A program made the position numbers and the translations under genes. Shown in pieces: positions 1-7,809 of a stretch of 64,000 bases of DNA. The stretch comes from Phycisphaeraceae bacterium (GTDB lineage: Bacteria; Planctomycetota; Phycisphaerae; Phycisphaerales; UBA1924): NCBI GenBank assembly GCA_019636625.1, contig JAHBXE010000003.1, positions 62,001-126,000 on the forward strand, in the 5' to 3' direction. Numbering within the stretch: the first letter of the stretch is position 1; every line of letters starts with the position of its first letter. A model generated the notes under the pieces. It saw only the letters and a list, made by a program, of their open reading frames with translations, had not been told where the DNA came from and made no database searches.

Positions 1-874
1 TCCGGACCGAGGGAGATGGCTGGATTGCGGTGATGAAAGGCTGCCCGCGGCGGGAGTGGGCCGCAAGGATGCGCTTGAGTCCGCGGCTTGTCGTCTGCAG
101 AAGCATGGGCCAGGCGATGAACCAGGCCAGCATCGCGAGGCCGAGCGTGGTCACCATCACGTTGCGGACGGGGTTCGGAATGCCAAGAACGCCCGCGTAG
201 TGAGCCCCGCAGAGGCCTCCGACCAGGCCGAGAACCGCCGCGCCGATCTGGAACACCGGGGCGACGGCGGCAAGCCGGGGCATGTTGGACACCTGGGCGA
301 TGGCACGCACGTGCGCGAGGATGATGAGGTTTCGTGCGCACCAGGCGAGGCCGGCCATCATCGCGACGACCGTCAACCACTTCTCGCGAACGGGGGATGA
401 TGCGGTCATGCTCATGCTCAAGATCACGACCATCCCCATGAAGCTCGCCGCGAACGCGATGGAAAGAACGTGTGCATACGGATTCAACGAGGTCGACCAC
501 AATCTCTTGGCTGCCGGATGACCCATGAACTGGTACATCCCGATCCATGCCAGCACCGGCCCCGCCATTGAGGTCAACACAAAGCATGGGAGCGGATCCC
601 AGTCTGGACTGCGGAGGGCCACGACCCAGAGGAGGATCACCGCATACACGCCCGGCCCGATGAAGGAAGCGAGAGTCAGCAGCGAAAGGCCGCGGCGGAG
701 GCTCCGGATGAAGTCCACCCCTTCGAGCCAGAGGGAATCCCGCGATCGTGCCACGGGCGTGCCGCACTCCGGGCACACACCATCCAAGGAGCAGCGATCG
801 AGGTCGTACGCGCAGCGGATGCAGGGGAGAGAGCCGGAAACGACCAGCTCGTGCGGGGGATGGTCGGCGGGCAT
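1..874 (-). CDS. Partial polytopic membrane protein with N-terminal zinc ribbon (C-terminus beyond left edge)
   Basis: The reverse-strand frame opens at the ATG ending at 874 and has no stop before base 1, so at least 291 codons are present and the C-terminus is missing. Residues 18-37 hold two metal-ligand pairs, CIRC and CPEC, spaced as in a rubredoxin-like zinc ribbon. After this come several hydrophobic stretches that look like membrane helices. The architecture (short zinc ribbon, then membrane helices) matches the proteins at 52789-53274 and 60692-62633, so this is a member of a local paralogous family. Known families of this kind in planctomycetes have no assigned function. The ribbon is probably cytoplasmic at the membrane surface (inference). 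I do not propose a function. Confidence 0.8.
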   Translation of the reverse strand, partial: MPADHPPHELVVSGSLPCIRCAYDLDRCSLDGVCPECGTPVARSRDSLWLEGVDFIRSLRRGLSLLTLASFIGPGVYAVILLWVVALRSPDWDPLPCFVLTSMAGPVLAWIGMYQFMGHPAAKRLWSTSLNPYAHVLSIAFAASFMGMVVILSMSMTASSPVREKWLTVVAMMAGLAWCARNLIILAHVRAIAQVSNMPRLAAVAPVFQIGAAVLGLVGGLCGAHYAGVLGIPNPVRNVMVTTLGLAMLAWFIAWPMLLQTTSRGLKRILAAHSRRGQPFITAIQPSPSVR

Positions 875-1065
875 CACGGGTGCAGCCTAGCGGAGAACGC
901 GGGTCATGGCCTCGCTCCAGAGCCCTTGGGCGAGGAACACCTCCCCCACATATTGCGGAGAAGGGATGTTTCCCCGATCTCTGGGCCGCGCCGGCACGGA
1001 ACAGATCGGGCAGGCACCGGGGCGGTATGCTTGGATGGAACGCAGCGTCGTTCCGGGAGGTGTGT

Positions 1066-1386
1066 ATGGTGGCGACCAAGGCTGATCTGCGTCGGGATCT
1101 GGATTCGATCAAGTCGGACATTGCCACGCTGCAGTCCGACCTTTCGGCCGCGCTCAAGGACTTGGTGTCCGTGAGCAAGAGCGAGGCGGGTGAAGTCAAG
1201 GACAGGCTGGAAACCCAGGTCCGCGAACGGCTGTCGAAACTGTCGGACAAGGCGGAGGACCTGGCGCAGCGGGGTCGTCGCGCCATGGAAGGGCTCGAGG
1301 GGGCCATCGAGGAAAAGCCGCTTCAATCGGTCGGGATCGCCCTGGGCATCGGCGTGCTCATCGGCGTGCTCCTGTCGCGAAAGTAA
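1066..1386 (+). CDS. DUF883/ElaB-YqjD-type membrane-anchored helical protein
   Basis: This 106-residue protein starts at the ATG at 1066, with a GGGAGG ribosome-binding site 5 nt upstream; an open frame continues upstream but contains no family-like sequence. The body is a long charged amphipathic helix (many Lys, Glu, Asp and Ser), followed near the C-terminus by a glycine-rich hydrophobic segment and a terminal RK. That is the layout of the DUF883 (ElaB/YqjD) family, C-tail-anchored inner-membrane proteins that in E. coli associate with ribosomes in stationary phase. The next two genes encode small membrane proteins, as in the yqjD-yqjE-yqjK cluster of enterobacteria, which supports the call. 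The role here is inferred only from family and context. Confidence 0.8.
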   Translation: MVATKADLRRDLDSIKSDIATLQSDLSAALKDLVSVSKSEAGEVKDRLETQVRERLSKLSDKAEDLAQRGRRAMEGLEGAIEEKPLQSVGIALGIGVLIGVLLSRK

Positions 1387-1393
1387 GTGAGCC

Positions 1394-1693
1394 GTGAAAC
1401 CCATCGCGAACTTCATCATCAAACTCGCGGACCTTCTTGAAGCGGAGGGCCGGGCCCTGCGTCAGTCATCCGTCAGCGTCGGGCTGGCGATCGCCCTCGC
1501 GATCGGCGCCGCCTTGGTGGGCGTCGGCGGGCTCGGGATGGTCGCGTGGGGGATTTTCGAGGCGCTGCGGTCGGCGACCAATGTGATCGGCGCGGCGTTC
1601 ATCAGCGGCGTATTCCTGCTGATCTGTTCGGTCGTGCTGGTGGTCGTGGTGCTGAAGCTCGGGCGCGGCGGCTCCGGGAAGGGAAGCGAGTGA
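1394..1693 (+). CDS. YqjE-like (phage holin superfamily III) small membrane protein
   Basis: This 99-residue protein starts with GTG at 1394, 7 nt after the DUF883 gene. After a short amphipathic N-terminus it has two strongly hydrophobic segments (about residues 27-52 and 60-86) separated by a short polar stretch, and ends in a Gly/Lys-rich tail. This two-helix topology and the position after a DUF883 gene match YqjE-type proteins of the holin-X family. The stop codon overlaps the next start (GTGA), so the two are probably translationally coupled. Family members are not proven holins; the name reflects similarity only. Confidence 0.7.
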   Translation: MKPIANFIIKLADLLEAEGRALRQSSVSVGLAIALAIGAALVGVGGLGMVAWGIFEALRSATNVIGAAFISGVFLLICSVVLVVVVLKLGRGGSGKGSE

Positions 1694-1905
1694 AGCCGAC
1701 GGTCGCCCAGGCCAAGCGGTCCCTGCTGGAGGCGGTCCCGGAACCGGCGGACTTCGTGCCCGCGCGGCTCGAGTTTGTCCGCAAGCACCCGAAGGAAGCG
1801 ATGGCCGCCGCGGCGGTAATCGGGGCCGTCATCGGCCTTTCGCCGAGGCTGCGCCGAGCGGTGATCGATGTCGCGGTCGGGGTGGCGCGCGTGCTGCTCA
1901 GGTAG
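1690..1905 (+). CDS. Small hypothetical membrane-associated protein, third gene of the DUF883 cluster
   Basis: A GTG start at 1690 overlaps the TGA of the preceding gene in a GTGA junction and gives a 71-residue product. It has a polar N-terminal half containing a PARLEFVRKHPKEA stretch, one hydrophobic glycine-containing segment near residues 37-49, and a basic C-terminus. Its size and place correspond to the third gene of yqjD-yqjE-yqjK-like clusters, but I see no motif that identifies a family. Coupling to the upstream gene suggests that it is co-produced. Confidence 0.6.
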   Translation: MKPTVAQAKRSLLEAVPEPADFVPARLEFVRKHPKEAMAAAAVIGAVIGLSPRLRRAVIDVAVGVARVLLR

Positions 1906-1914
1906 GCAACGCGG

Positions 1915-2355
1915 TTACTGTGTCTTCTCCTCGAACGTCGCGCCGTCGAGAACGTCAAAACTGATGAACTGCCCAGGCTGAAAGTCCGCCGCCTTCTGGC
2001 GCGGATCCGTCGGCGTGATGTGGATCGGCACGCCGGCGTTCACGAGGACTTCGCCCCCCGAAACAGAAACCACCGTGCCCTGAACGCGCCGGGGACGGCC
2101 GAACACCGGTTCGACGTACCGCCCGCCGGTCTGCACGGTGTCGATGCGCCGGGCCTTGGCACGAATCAAGCCGTGGATCTTCTTCCCGACCGGCGTACGC
2201 GGCGGGACGACGGGGAGAAGGTGGAGTTCGTAACTCGTGTTGGGGAAGGTGATCTTGAGAAAGCCGGGCTTGGTGGCGGTCGGCGCGACGATCTCCGTCA
2301 GCGTGCCGCGGGCGAGGGAGGGGTCGATCTTCGTGGTCGGGGCCGGAGTGATCAT
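1915..2355 (-). CDS. Conserved hypothetical protein coupled to trpG
   Basis: The ATG at 2355 overlaps the trpG stop by 4 bases (ATGA), giving a 146-residue product that is probably coupled to trpG. The protein is soluble and rich in beta-forming segments: Val/Thr/Pro-rich strands near residues 20-50 and a VQGTVVSVSGGEVLVNAG segment near residue 92 that resembles a small barrel. No signal peptide or membrane helix is visible. I do not recognise the family. Its coupling to an amidotransferase subunit is the only hint of a role and does not establish one. Confidence 0.7.
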   Translation of the reverse strand: MITPAPTTKIDPSLARGTLTEIVAPTATKPGFLKITFPNTSYELHLLPVVPPRTPVGKKIHGLIRAKARRIDTVQTGGRYVEPVFGRPRRVQGTVVSVSGGEVLVNAGVPIHITPTDPRQKAADFQPGQFISFDVLDGATFEEKTQ

Positions 2356-2996
2356 GGCGGGGAGTGTATTGCGGGAAGACCGAGAAAGTTCGCGAGCAGT
2401 TGCGGCCCACAGGGCGTCAGGAAACTCTCCGGGTGGAACTGAACCCCTTCGAGGGGAGCACGCCCGCCTGCCCCTTCCCTCCCCCACTTCCGCCGAAGGC
2501 CCATGACGAGGCGCTCGCCCCTCTCCTCGGTCCATGCCGAGACCTCCCAGTCGGGCGGCACCGATTCCGCATTGACGATCAGGGAGTGATACCGCATCGC
2601 CTCGAAGGGTGAAGGAACGCCGGCGAACACGCCGCGCCCGTCGTGGTGGATCAGGCTGGTCTTTCCGTGCATCGGCGGGTGGCGGGTGATGGTCATGCCA
2701 TGGACGGCGCCGAGGCACTGGTGACCGAGACAGACGCCGAGGATGGGAACCCGCCCGGCAAACGCCTCGATGATCGCGGTCGAGACGCCGGACTCGCGCG
2801 GTGAACAGGGGCCGGGGGAGATGATGATGTGGGTCGGGCCACGCCCGGAATCCAGCCGGTCAACATCTCCCACTGTGATCTGGTCATTCCGAACGACCAA
2901 CAGCCCCCGCCCGAGTTCGATGGAGGGATCGACCTCGCCGACGCTCTGAACGAGGTTCCAGGTGAAGGAGTCGTAGTTGTCGAGGAGGAGGATCAT
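2352..2996 (-). CDS. trpG: Anthranilate/aminodeoxychorismate synthase glutaminase component (TrpG/PabA)
   Basis: The protein starts at 2996 with MILLLDNYDSFTWNLVQ, the canonical N-terminus of TrpG/PabA class-I glutamine amidotransferases. The oxyanion SPGPCSPRESG, the nucleophile elbow GVCLGHQCLG and the catalytic His/Glu in GVQFHPES are all present. It releases ammonia from glutamine for anthranilate (tryptophan) or aminodeoxychorismate (folate) synthesis; the synthase subunit is not in the window, so the two roles cannot be separated. A Gly/Arg-rich insertion of about a dozen residues lies just before the GVQFHPES motif and is encoded by a purine-rich run. The gene overlaps its downstream partner by 4 bases. 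It follows a palindromic repeat element that fills the upstream gap. Confidence 0.93.
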   Translation of the reverse strand: MILLLDNYDSFTWNLVQSVGEVDPSIELGRGLLVVRNDQITVGDVDRLDSGRGPTHIIISPGPCSPRESGVSTAIIEAFAGRVPILGVCLGHQCLGAVHGMTITRHPPMHGKTSLIHHDGRGVFAGVPSPFEAMRYHSLIVNAESVPPDWEVSAWTEERGERLVMGLRRKWGREGAGGRAPLEGVQFHPESFLTPCGPQLLANFLGLPAIHSPP

Positions 2997-3033
2997 GGAT
3001 TGCCGGAGCGGTGCCGTCGAGTGGCCTTTGGTG

Positions 3034-3194
3034 CCCCAACGGGGCGAAGGAATGTAGCGGGGGAGTCGGATGCGGATCTTCCTGCCCCAACCGCCAGCCT
3101 CCCTGCCCCAACGGGGCACAGGAATGTAGCCACGGGTTCCGTCGGCGAAGCGCCGAGTCCACCCGTGGATACAGCCCCTCGCCCCTTTGGGGCG
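3034..3194. repeat. Multi-hairpin palindromic repeat element, one and a half copies
   Basis: The gap upstream of trpG holds two copies of a motif that begins with the palindrome GCCCCAACGGGGC (3034-3046 and 3106-3118) followed by a near-identical GGAATGTAGC. The second copy is complete: it continues with an inverted repeat CCACGGGT (3131-3138) / ACCCGTGG (3162-3169) and ends with a second palindrome, GCCCCTTTGGGGC (3182-3194). The first copy lacks the distal part. This layout is that of a dispersed extragenic palindromic element. It could also form stable RNA structure upstream of trpG. Confidence 0.8.
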
Positions 3195-3241
3195 ACATCG
3201 ATGATCAGTCGGAGAGCGACAGATATGCCTGAAAGAAGAAC

Positions 3242-4033
3242 CTACGCCGCCTTGGTTCCCGCGACGCCGTCGGGCGTGACGAGGAACAGGTCCTCGCAGA
3301 TGGGGTAGGGCAGTCGCTTGTAGTCGTGCGTGACGCGGCCTTGGAGTCGGCGTACGAACGGGTCGGGATCGGGTGAGAGCGCGATGAACATGTCGCGGGC
3401 GGGCAGGGCGACGTAGAAGTTGCCGCCGAGCCTGGGCGCGAGCTTGCGGTACAGATTTGACATGAGGAGCCGGGCGGCGTCGTAGCCGTCCTGCTCGGAG
3501 AAGATCGCCGCGCGTCCGCCTTCCTTGGATTCGACGATCTGCATTTCAACGCTCGGGGCGTACTGGTCGAGGTTCTTGCGTGCGATGTCCTCGAGGTCCT
3601 CCGCGCCGAGGCCCCAGCGGATCATCTGCTCGGTGGTGATGCTCACGGTCATCTGCGGCAGATCGATCACGAACACGATCACCGTGTCGTTGACGAACGG
3701 CACGTGGGCGACCATCTCCCGCGAGAGGTGGTTGAAGATGGACTCGGGCTGAATCCGCGGCATGATCCGTGGGCGGGCGAAGTCCAGCGACATGTGCCCG
3801 AGGTTCGCGGCATCGCCGGCAAAGAGCTGGTCCAGGTAGTGCTCGACGATTTCGTCGCCTCGCTCCGGCTCGTGGTTGACCATCCGGTAGAGATTCTCGA
3901 GGTCCAGCCGCCGGCCGTTGATGACCAGCTCGCGCGGGCCGGTGAGTTCAACCTTGTACGCGGGTTGCAGCCGCTTCAGCAGCGCGGCGACCTGTTCGGC
4001 GAATGCCTCTGGCTCGTGCGAATAGCCCGACAT
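3242..4033 (-). CDS. DUF1444 (YtpQ/UPF0354) family protein
   Basis: This 263-residue soluble protein starts at the ATG at 4033. Its sequence, including the segments ENLYRMVNHEPERGDEIVEHYL and IVESKEGGRAAIFSEQDGYDA separated by SREMVAHVPFVND, follows the DUF1444/YtpQ family, whose members have about this length. There is no signal peptide or membrane segment. The molecular function of the family is unknown. The gene stands alone between the palindromic element and acpP, and points away from acpP, so it is probably transcribed from its own promoter in the 4034-4260 gap. Confidence 0.8.
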   Translation of the reverse strand: MSGYSHEPEAFAEQVAALLKRLQPAYKVELTGPRELVINGRRLDLENLYRMVNHEPERGDEIVEHYLDQLFAGDAANLGHMSLDFARPRIMPRIQPESIFNHLSREMVAHVPFVNDTVIVFVIDLPQMTVSITTEQMIRWGLGAEDLEDIARKNLDQYAPSVEMQIVESKEGGRAAIFSEQDGYDAARLLMSNLYRKLAPRLGGNFYVALPARDMFIALSPDPDPFVRRLQGRVTHDYKRLPYPICEDLFLVTPDGVAGTKAA

Positions 4034-4260
4034 GAACCTAGTCCCCCCTGACTAACCACTCCACCGCCCCCAGCCTCACGCCTCGAACCGGCCGGGGCGA
4101 TGTTCCCCGACCGGTGCTGGGAGCGGCTGTCCTATCGTCCAGTCGATACGAGCGGTCAACCCTCCGGTTCGAGAGGTCCGAAGCCGGGGCCGTCAGAATC
4201 CACCCTTCCGGACGAGACGGCCCAGCCGGCCGGCTCGGGGTCCGGGAACGTCCCCCCGGG

Positions 4261-4290
4261 TTGGCGCAGGACCGGGAATACGGCTAGAAT
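4261..4290 (+). promoter_or_regulatory. Candidate sigma-70-type promoter of acpP
   Basis: TTGGCG (4261-4266) and TAGAAT (4285-4290) are separated by 18 nt and lie 38 nt before the acpP start codon. The expected transcript leader contains a direct heptamer repeat, GCTCAAG at 4295-4301 and 4302-4308. Identification is by consensus match only. Confidence 0.5.
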
Positions 4291-4328
4291 CGACGCTCAA
4301 GGCTCAAGGGCCTCCATGGAGATTCGAC

Positions 4329-4577
4329 GTGACCGAACAGGAAATCGAAAGCAAGGTGATCAAGATCGTGGCCGAGCAGCTCGGGGCCGATACGGCCAAG
4401 ATCTCGCGGAGCACGAGCTTCGTGGACGACCTCAACGCCGATAGCCTGGACCAGGTCGAACTGGTCATGGAGTTCGAGGACGAGTTCGAAACCTCGATCC
4501 CGGATGAGCAGGCCGAGAAGATCAAGACCGTCGGCCAGGCCATCGACTTCATCAAGCAGGCCCACGGCGTCGAATAA
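4329..4577 (+). CDS. acpP: Acyl carrier protein
   Basis: This 82-residue acidic protein has the invariant [14 protein letters not shown] segment in which the serine carries 4'-phosphopantetheine. The four-helix ACP pattern, including [10 protein letters not shown] and the C-terminal AIDFIKQ, is complete. Translation starts at GTG 4329. It carries the growing acyl chain in type II fatty acid synthesis. fabF follows after 81 nt on the same strand, so the two genes probably form a small fatty-acid operon; fabD, fabG and fabH are not in the window. There is also an upstream promoter-like pair. Confidence 0.95.
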   Translation: MTEQEIESKVIKIVAEQLGADTAKISRSTSFVDDLNADSLDQVELVMEFEDEFETSIPDEQAEKIKTVGQAIDFIKQAHGVE

Positions 4578-4658
4578 CGCGCGGCCCCGCGCCGTCTTCC
4601 TCGGCGTGGCGGGGCGTGCTGTTCGCCGCGCGGGCACGGTGGGAGTCCGAGAACGACC

Positions 4659-5933
4659 ATGACCGGCCACAATCGCATCGTCGTCACGGGCTTTGGCGCC
4701 ATCACCAATCTGGGGCTGGACGCCGCTTCCACCTGGGCCGCGATGCGTGAGGGCCGCAGCGGCATCACCACGATCGAGAGCGAGCTCTTCGCGCGGTACA
4801 AGGACACCTGGACCTGCCGCATCGGCGGGCAGATCAAGGCCTTCGAACCCACCAAGCGCATCGAGCACCGGGAGGCCAAGCGGCTCGACCGCTTCACGCA
4901 GCTCGGCGTGTCGGCCGCGGCAGAAGCCGTCGAGCACTCCGGCATCAACTTCGCCTCGTGCGACCTCGAACGGTGCGGCGTGGTGGTCGGCTCGGGCATC
5001 GGCGGGATCATCACGATCGAAGAAGGCCTGCAGACCATGCTGGACCGGTCCCCAGACCGGCTCAGCCCGTTCACCGTGCCCCGCCTGATGGTCAACGCGG
5101 CGACGGGGAACATCTCCATCCGCTTCGGGCTCCAGGGTCCGGCCTCGGCCCATGCCACGGCCTGCGCCAGCTCGGGGCACGCCATCGGCGATGCGATGCA
5201 CTACCTGCAGAGGGGCCTCGCGGATGTCATGGTCGTCGGCGGGGCGGAGGCGGCGGTGTCACCCCTGTGCATCGGCGCGTTCATGACCATGAAGGCCCTG
5301 TCCACCCGCAACGACGCCCCGTCCAAGGCGAGCCGCCCCTTCGACAAGGACCGCGACGGCTTCGTGCTGGCCGAGGGCGCGGCGATGATGGTGCTGGAGA
5401 CCGAGGCGCACGCGAAGAAGCGCGGCGCCACCATCCACGCGGAGTTGCTCGGCTTCGGCAACAGCTCCGACGCCGCGCACATCACCGCGCCGGATGAAGC
5501 CGGCAAGGGCGCCGCCCGGGCGATGAAGGCGGCACTGGCGGATGCCAGGCTGAACCCCTCGCAGATCGACTACATCAACGCGCACGGCACCTCGACGCCC
5601 CTGGGCGACAAGGCCGAGGTCGCGGCGGTGACCAACCTCTTCGGCGACCACGCCCGAGCCAGCCGCGGCGGGAAGCTGCTGATGAGCTCGACCAAGTCCA
5701 TGCACGGGCACACGCTCGGGGCCTCCGGCGCGGTGGAGATGATCGCCTGCATCCACGCGGTGCGCGACGGCATCATCCCCCCCACCATCAACCTCGACCA
5801 CCCGGACGAAGGCTTCGACATGGACTTCGTCGCCCACCACGCCCGTGAGCGCCGCATCGCCTACGCCATGAACAACACCTTCGGCTTCGGCGGGCACAAC
5901 GTGACGTTGATCGTGGGTCGGTACCAGGGCTGA
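4659..5933 (+). CDS. fabF: 3-oxoacyl-[acyl-carrier-protein] synthase II (KAS II)
   Basis: This 424-residue thiolase-fold enzyme begins at ATG 4659 with MTGHNRIVVTGFGAITNLG. The catalytic triad is visible: Cys in ATACASSGHAIG, His in NAHGTSTPLGD and His in STKSMHGHTLGASGA; the C-terminal NNTFGFGGHN loop is also typical. It condenses malonyl-ACP with acyl-ACP to elongate fatty acids and would use the acyl carrier protein encoded just upstream. Length and motifs match FabF rather than FabH. No anomaly is seen. Confidence 0.95.
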   Translation: MTGHNRIVVTGFGAITNLGLDAASTWAAMREGRSGITTIESELFARYKDTWTCRIGGQIKAFEPTKRIEHREAKRLDRFTQLGVSAAAEAVEHSGINFASCDLERCGVVVGSGIGGIITIEEGLQTMLDRSPDRLSPFTVPRLMVNAATGNISIRFGLQGPASAHATACASSGHAIGDAMHYLQRGLADVMVVGGAEAAVSPLCIGAFMTMKALSTRNDAPSKASRPFDKDRDGFVLAEGAAMMVLETEAHAKKRGATIHAELLGFGNSSDAAHITAPDEAGKGAARAMKAALADARLNPSQIDYINAHGTSTPLGDKAEVAAVTNLFGDHARASRGGKLLMSSTKSMHGHTLGASGAVEMIACIHAVRDGIIPPTINLDHPDEGFDMDFVAHHARERRIAYAMNNTFGFGGHNVTLIVGRYQG

Positions 5934-6076
5934 CACCTCGCCATCTCGCTCCACCTGCCCCCTCGGCACCACGCCACCTGCACGGCCGGGGAAGTCCGGC
6001 CCTCCGCTCCACCGCTGGGATGCCCGATTTGGCCGTGCGCTGCTGAGGCCGCATCCTCCCGGCCGATATACCGGGC

Positions 6077-6385
6077 ATGTCCGATCTTTCCTCCATCCTG
6101 CGGCTGGAAGTCCCGGTCATTGTTCAGCTCGGGCAGCGGTCGATGACGATGAACGAGGTGCTCAGCCTCGTGCCCGGGGCGATCATCGAGCTTCCCAAGA
6201 GCGCGGATGAAGAGCTCGACCTGCTGGTCAACAACAAGCAGATCGGCGTTGGCACGGCCGTCAAGGTCGTCGAGAACTTCGGGATCCGGATCTCCTACAT
6301 CGGCGACCTCAAGCAGCGCATCCAGGCCATGGGCGGGACGCTCACGCCGTCAGGTTCGGACGCCGAGGTCGACGCCGCGGCCTAG
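6077..6385 (+). CDS. fliN: Flagellar motor switch protein FliN (SpoA/surface-presentation domain)
   Basis: This 102-residue protein consists almost entirely of a FliN/SpoA C-terminal domain: LRLEVPVIVQLGQRSMTMNE, then VPGAIIELPKSADEELDLLVNNK and a GTAVKVVENFGIRI strand. That is the standard sequence of the FliN half of the switch complex, which forms the cytoplasmic C-ring of the flagellar motor. It lacks a long N-terminal extension, so it is a minimal FliN. No other flagellar gene lies within the window, which is unusual because fliN normally sits with fliM or fliO-P-Q-R. A TATACC element ends only 4 nt before the ATG. Its 3' end overlaps the convergent hydrolase gene by 4 bases. Confidence 0.85.
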   Translation: MSDLSSILRLEVPVIVQLGQRSMTMNEVLSLVPGAIIELPKSADEELDLLVNNKQIGVGTAVKVVENFGIRISYIGDLKQRIQAMGGTLTPSGSDAEVDAAA

Positions 6386-7809
6386 CGCGACCGCCGCAGC
6401 AGCCACCCCACCGCCCCCGGCAGTTCCTCGCCCACCAGCAGCGTGTGCCCGCGGTCCTTGAGCATCCGGAGCTCGACGGGAAGCCCCGCCTCCTTGGCAC
6501 GGGCCACGCCCGCCTCGACCTGCCGCGCCGAGAAGAGCGGATCGAGTTCGCCGGCCACGATCAGCGTCGGCGGCATCGAGCCACGCGCGGGGAACCGGCC
6601 CATCCCGGCGAAGAGACAGACCGCCGCGATCGAGTCCGCCCGCTGCGACGCGATCCCGGTGGAGGCCATCGCGCCGAGGGAATGGCCCATCAGGTACACG
6701 CGGGCGCGGTCGATCGGGTACAGATCAGCGGTCGTCTTGAACACCGCGTCGAAGAGCGCGGAGTTCCCGATCAGCAGCTCTGTCCTCGGGCACACGGCAA
6801 TGAACTTGTGCTTCTCGACAAGCGCGGCGAGCTGACCGCCGCCGTATCCCTCGGCCCACATGCTCTCATCGCCGCCGGCGCCGTGCAGAGCGAAGATCAC
6901 CGGGAACGGGCCCTGCCCCGTCGACGGCGCCAACACGCGGGCCGGGACCTCCGCCCCGCGGAACGTGAACACCCGCCAGTAGTCGCCCCGCCTGTCGCGG
7001 TACGGGTCCTTCCCCGCGCGGAGCGCCTCAATCTCTCGCTCAACTTCGCGCCGAAGGGCGATGGGGTCCGCCATGAACTGGGCCGAGTTGTCCTTCGATG
7101 GAGTGTCAGTCAGCAACTGAATCCGCGCCCGGCACGCGGCGACGGACTCGGCGGCGATCGGGCCGCCTTCCTCCGGCTCGCCAATGGTCGCGAGCTCCTT
7201 GAGCAGCTCATCGCGGACGGCGTTGAGCGGCCGCTCGGTCACGACAAGCCGCGCCGTGAATCTCGGGGCCTGGCCGCTCAGGAGCTCCACGCGGTAGGTG
7301 CCCACACCGAACTTCCCGGCTTCGATCCGGAACTCCGCCCGCGCCTCAGTCACCGCCGAATCGAGCACAACCTTGCCGGAGGGTGCCATGACCCGCACGC
7401 CAACCGCGCCCACGGGCGGCACGTCGTACATCGGCTCGACCCGGATGGTCACATCCTCCGGCCGCTCCAGGCACATCACCGCGGGTGAAGCGGACACGCG
7501 GAGCGACGAGGCGAACGCGTGGTTGGGCGTCACCTCGTCGCCGAACCGAACGCGGTCCGCGACCTCGCGGATCGATTCCGCAACGTTCATGCCCCCGAAG
7601 AAACGGAGCGTCGCCTGATCGAACAGACGGTTGATCTCCGCCGCGCCGGGGGGCGTCGGGTTGGCGCGGAGCGCTCGCTCCACGTCCAGGTAGAGATCCG
7701 CCAGGTCGGCCCGGCTCAGGCGAGCCGGGGGCTGACGTTCCGCCGGGGCCTGGCCCCACGCAACAGGGACGATCGCCAGCAGCGCCCACACCAGGTTCGG
7801 TCGTTTCAT
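6382..7809 (-). CDS. Exported alpha/beta-hydrolase (PHB depolymerase/esterase-like)
   Basis: This 475-residue protein has an N-terminal signal peptide (MKRPNLVWALLAIVPVAWGQA). The first half (about residues 20-290) is of unknown fold. The C-terminal half is an alpha/beta hydrolase: the oxyanion region FALHGAGGDESMW, the nucleophile elbow YLMGHSLGAMAS, an acid in VAGELDPLFSA and a histidine in KDRGHTLLV. It therefore probably hydrolyses an ester or peptide bond outside the cytoplasm. It is the last gene of the efflux operon: its start overlaps the TolC gene stop in an ATGA. This coupling of an exported hydrolase to an efflux system is unusual and suggests a shared substrate, which is not identified. 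Confidence 0.75.
   Translation of the reverse strand: MKRPNLVWALLAIVPVAWGQAPAERQPPARLSRADLADLYLDVERALRANPTPPGAAEINRLFDQATLRFFGGMNVAESIREVADRVRFGDEVTPNHAFASSLRVSASPAVMCLERPEDVTIRVEPMYDVPPVGAVGVRVMAPSGKVVLDSAVTEARAEFRIEAGKFGVGTYRVELLSGQAPRFTARLVVTERPLNAVRDELLKELATIGEPEEGGPIAAESVAACRARIQLLTDTPSKDNSAQFMADPIALRREVEREIEALRAGKDPYRDRRGDYWRVFTFRGAEVPARVLAPSTGQGPFPVIFALHGAGGDESMWAEGYGGGQLAALVEKHKFIAVCPRTELLIGNSALFDAVFKTTADLYPIDRARVYLMGHSLGAMASTGIASQRADSIAAVCLFAGMGRFPARGSMPPTLIVAGELDPLFSARQVEAGVARAKEAGLPVELRMLKDRGHTLLVGEELPGAVGWLLRRSR

Noticed and set aside
56-400. Plus-strand frames over the first 0.9 kb
   Set aside because: They run antisense to the partial zinc-ribbon membrane gene, which shows clear CxxC pairs and membrane helices. 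Their own translations are Arg/His-rich and featureless.
4130-4200. tRNA-like GGTTCGAG segment upstream of acpP
   Set aside because: Only a T-loop-like match is present. No acceptor stem or anticodon arm could be paired around it.
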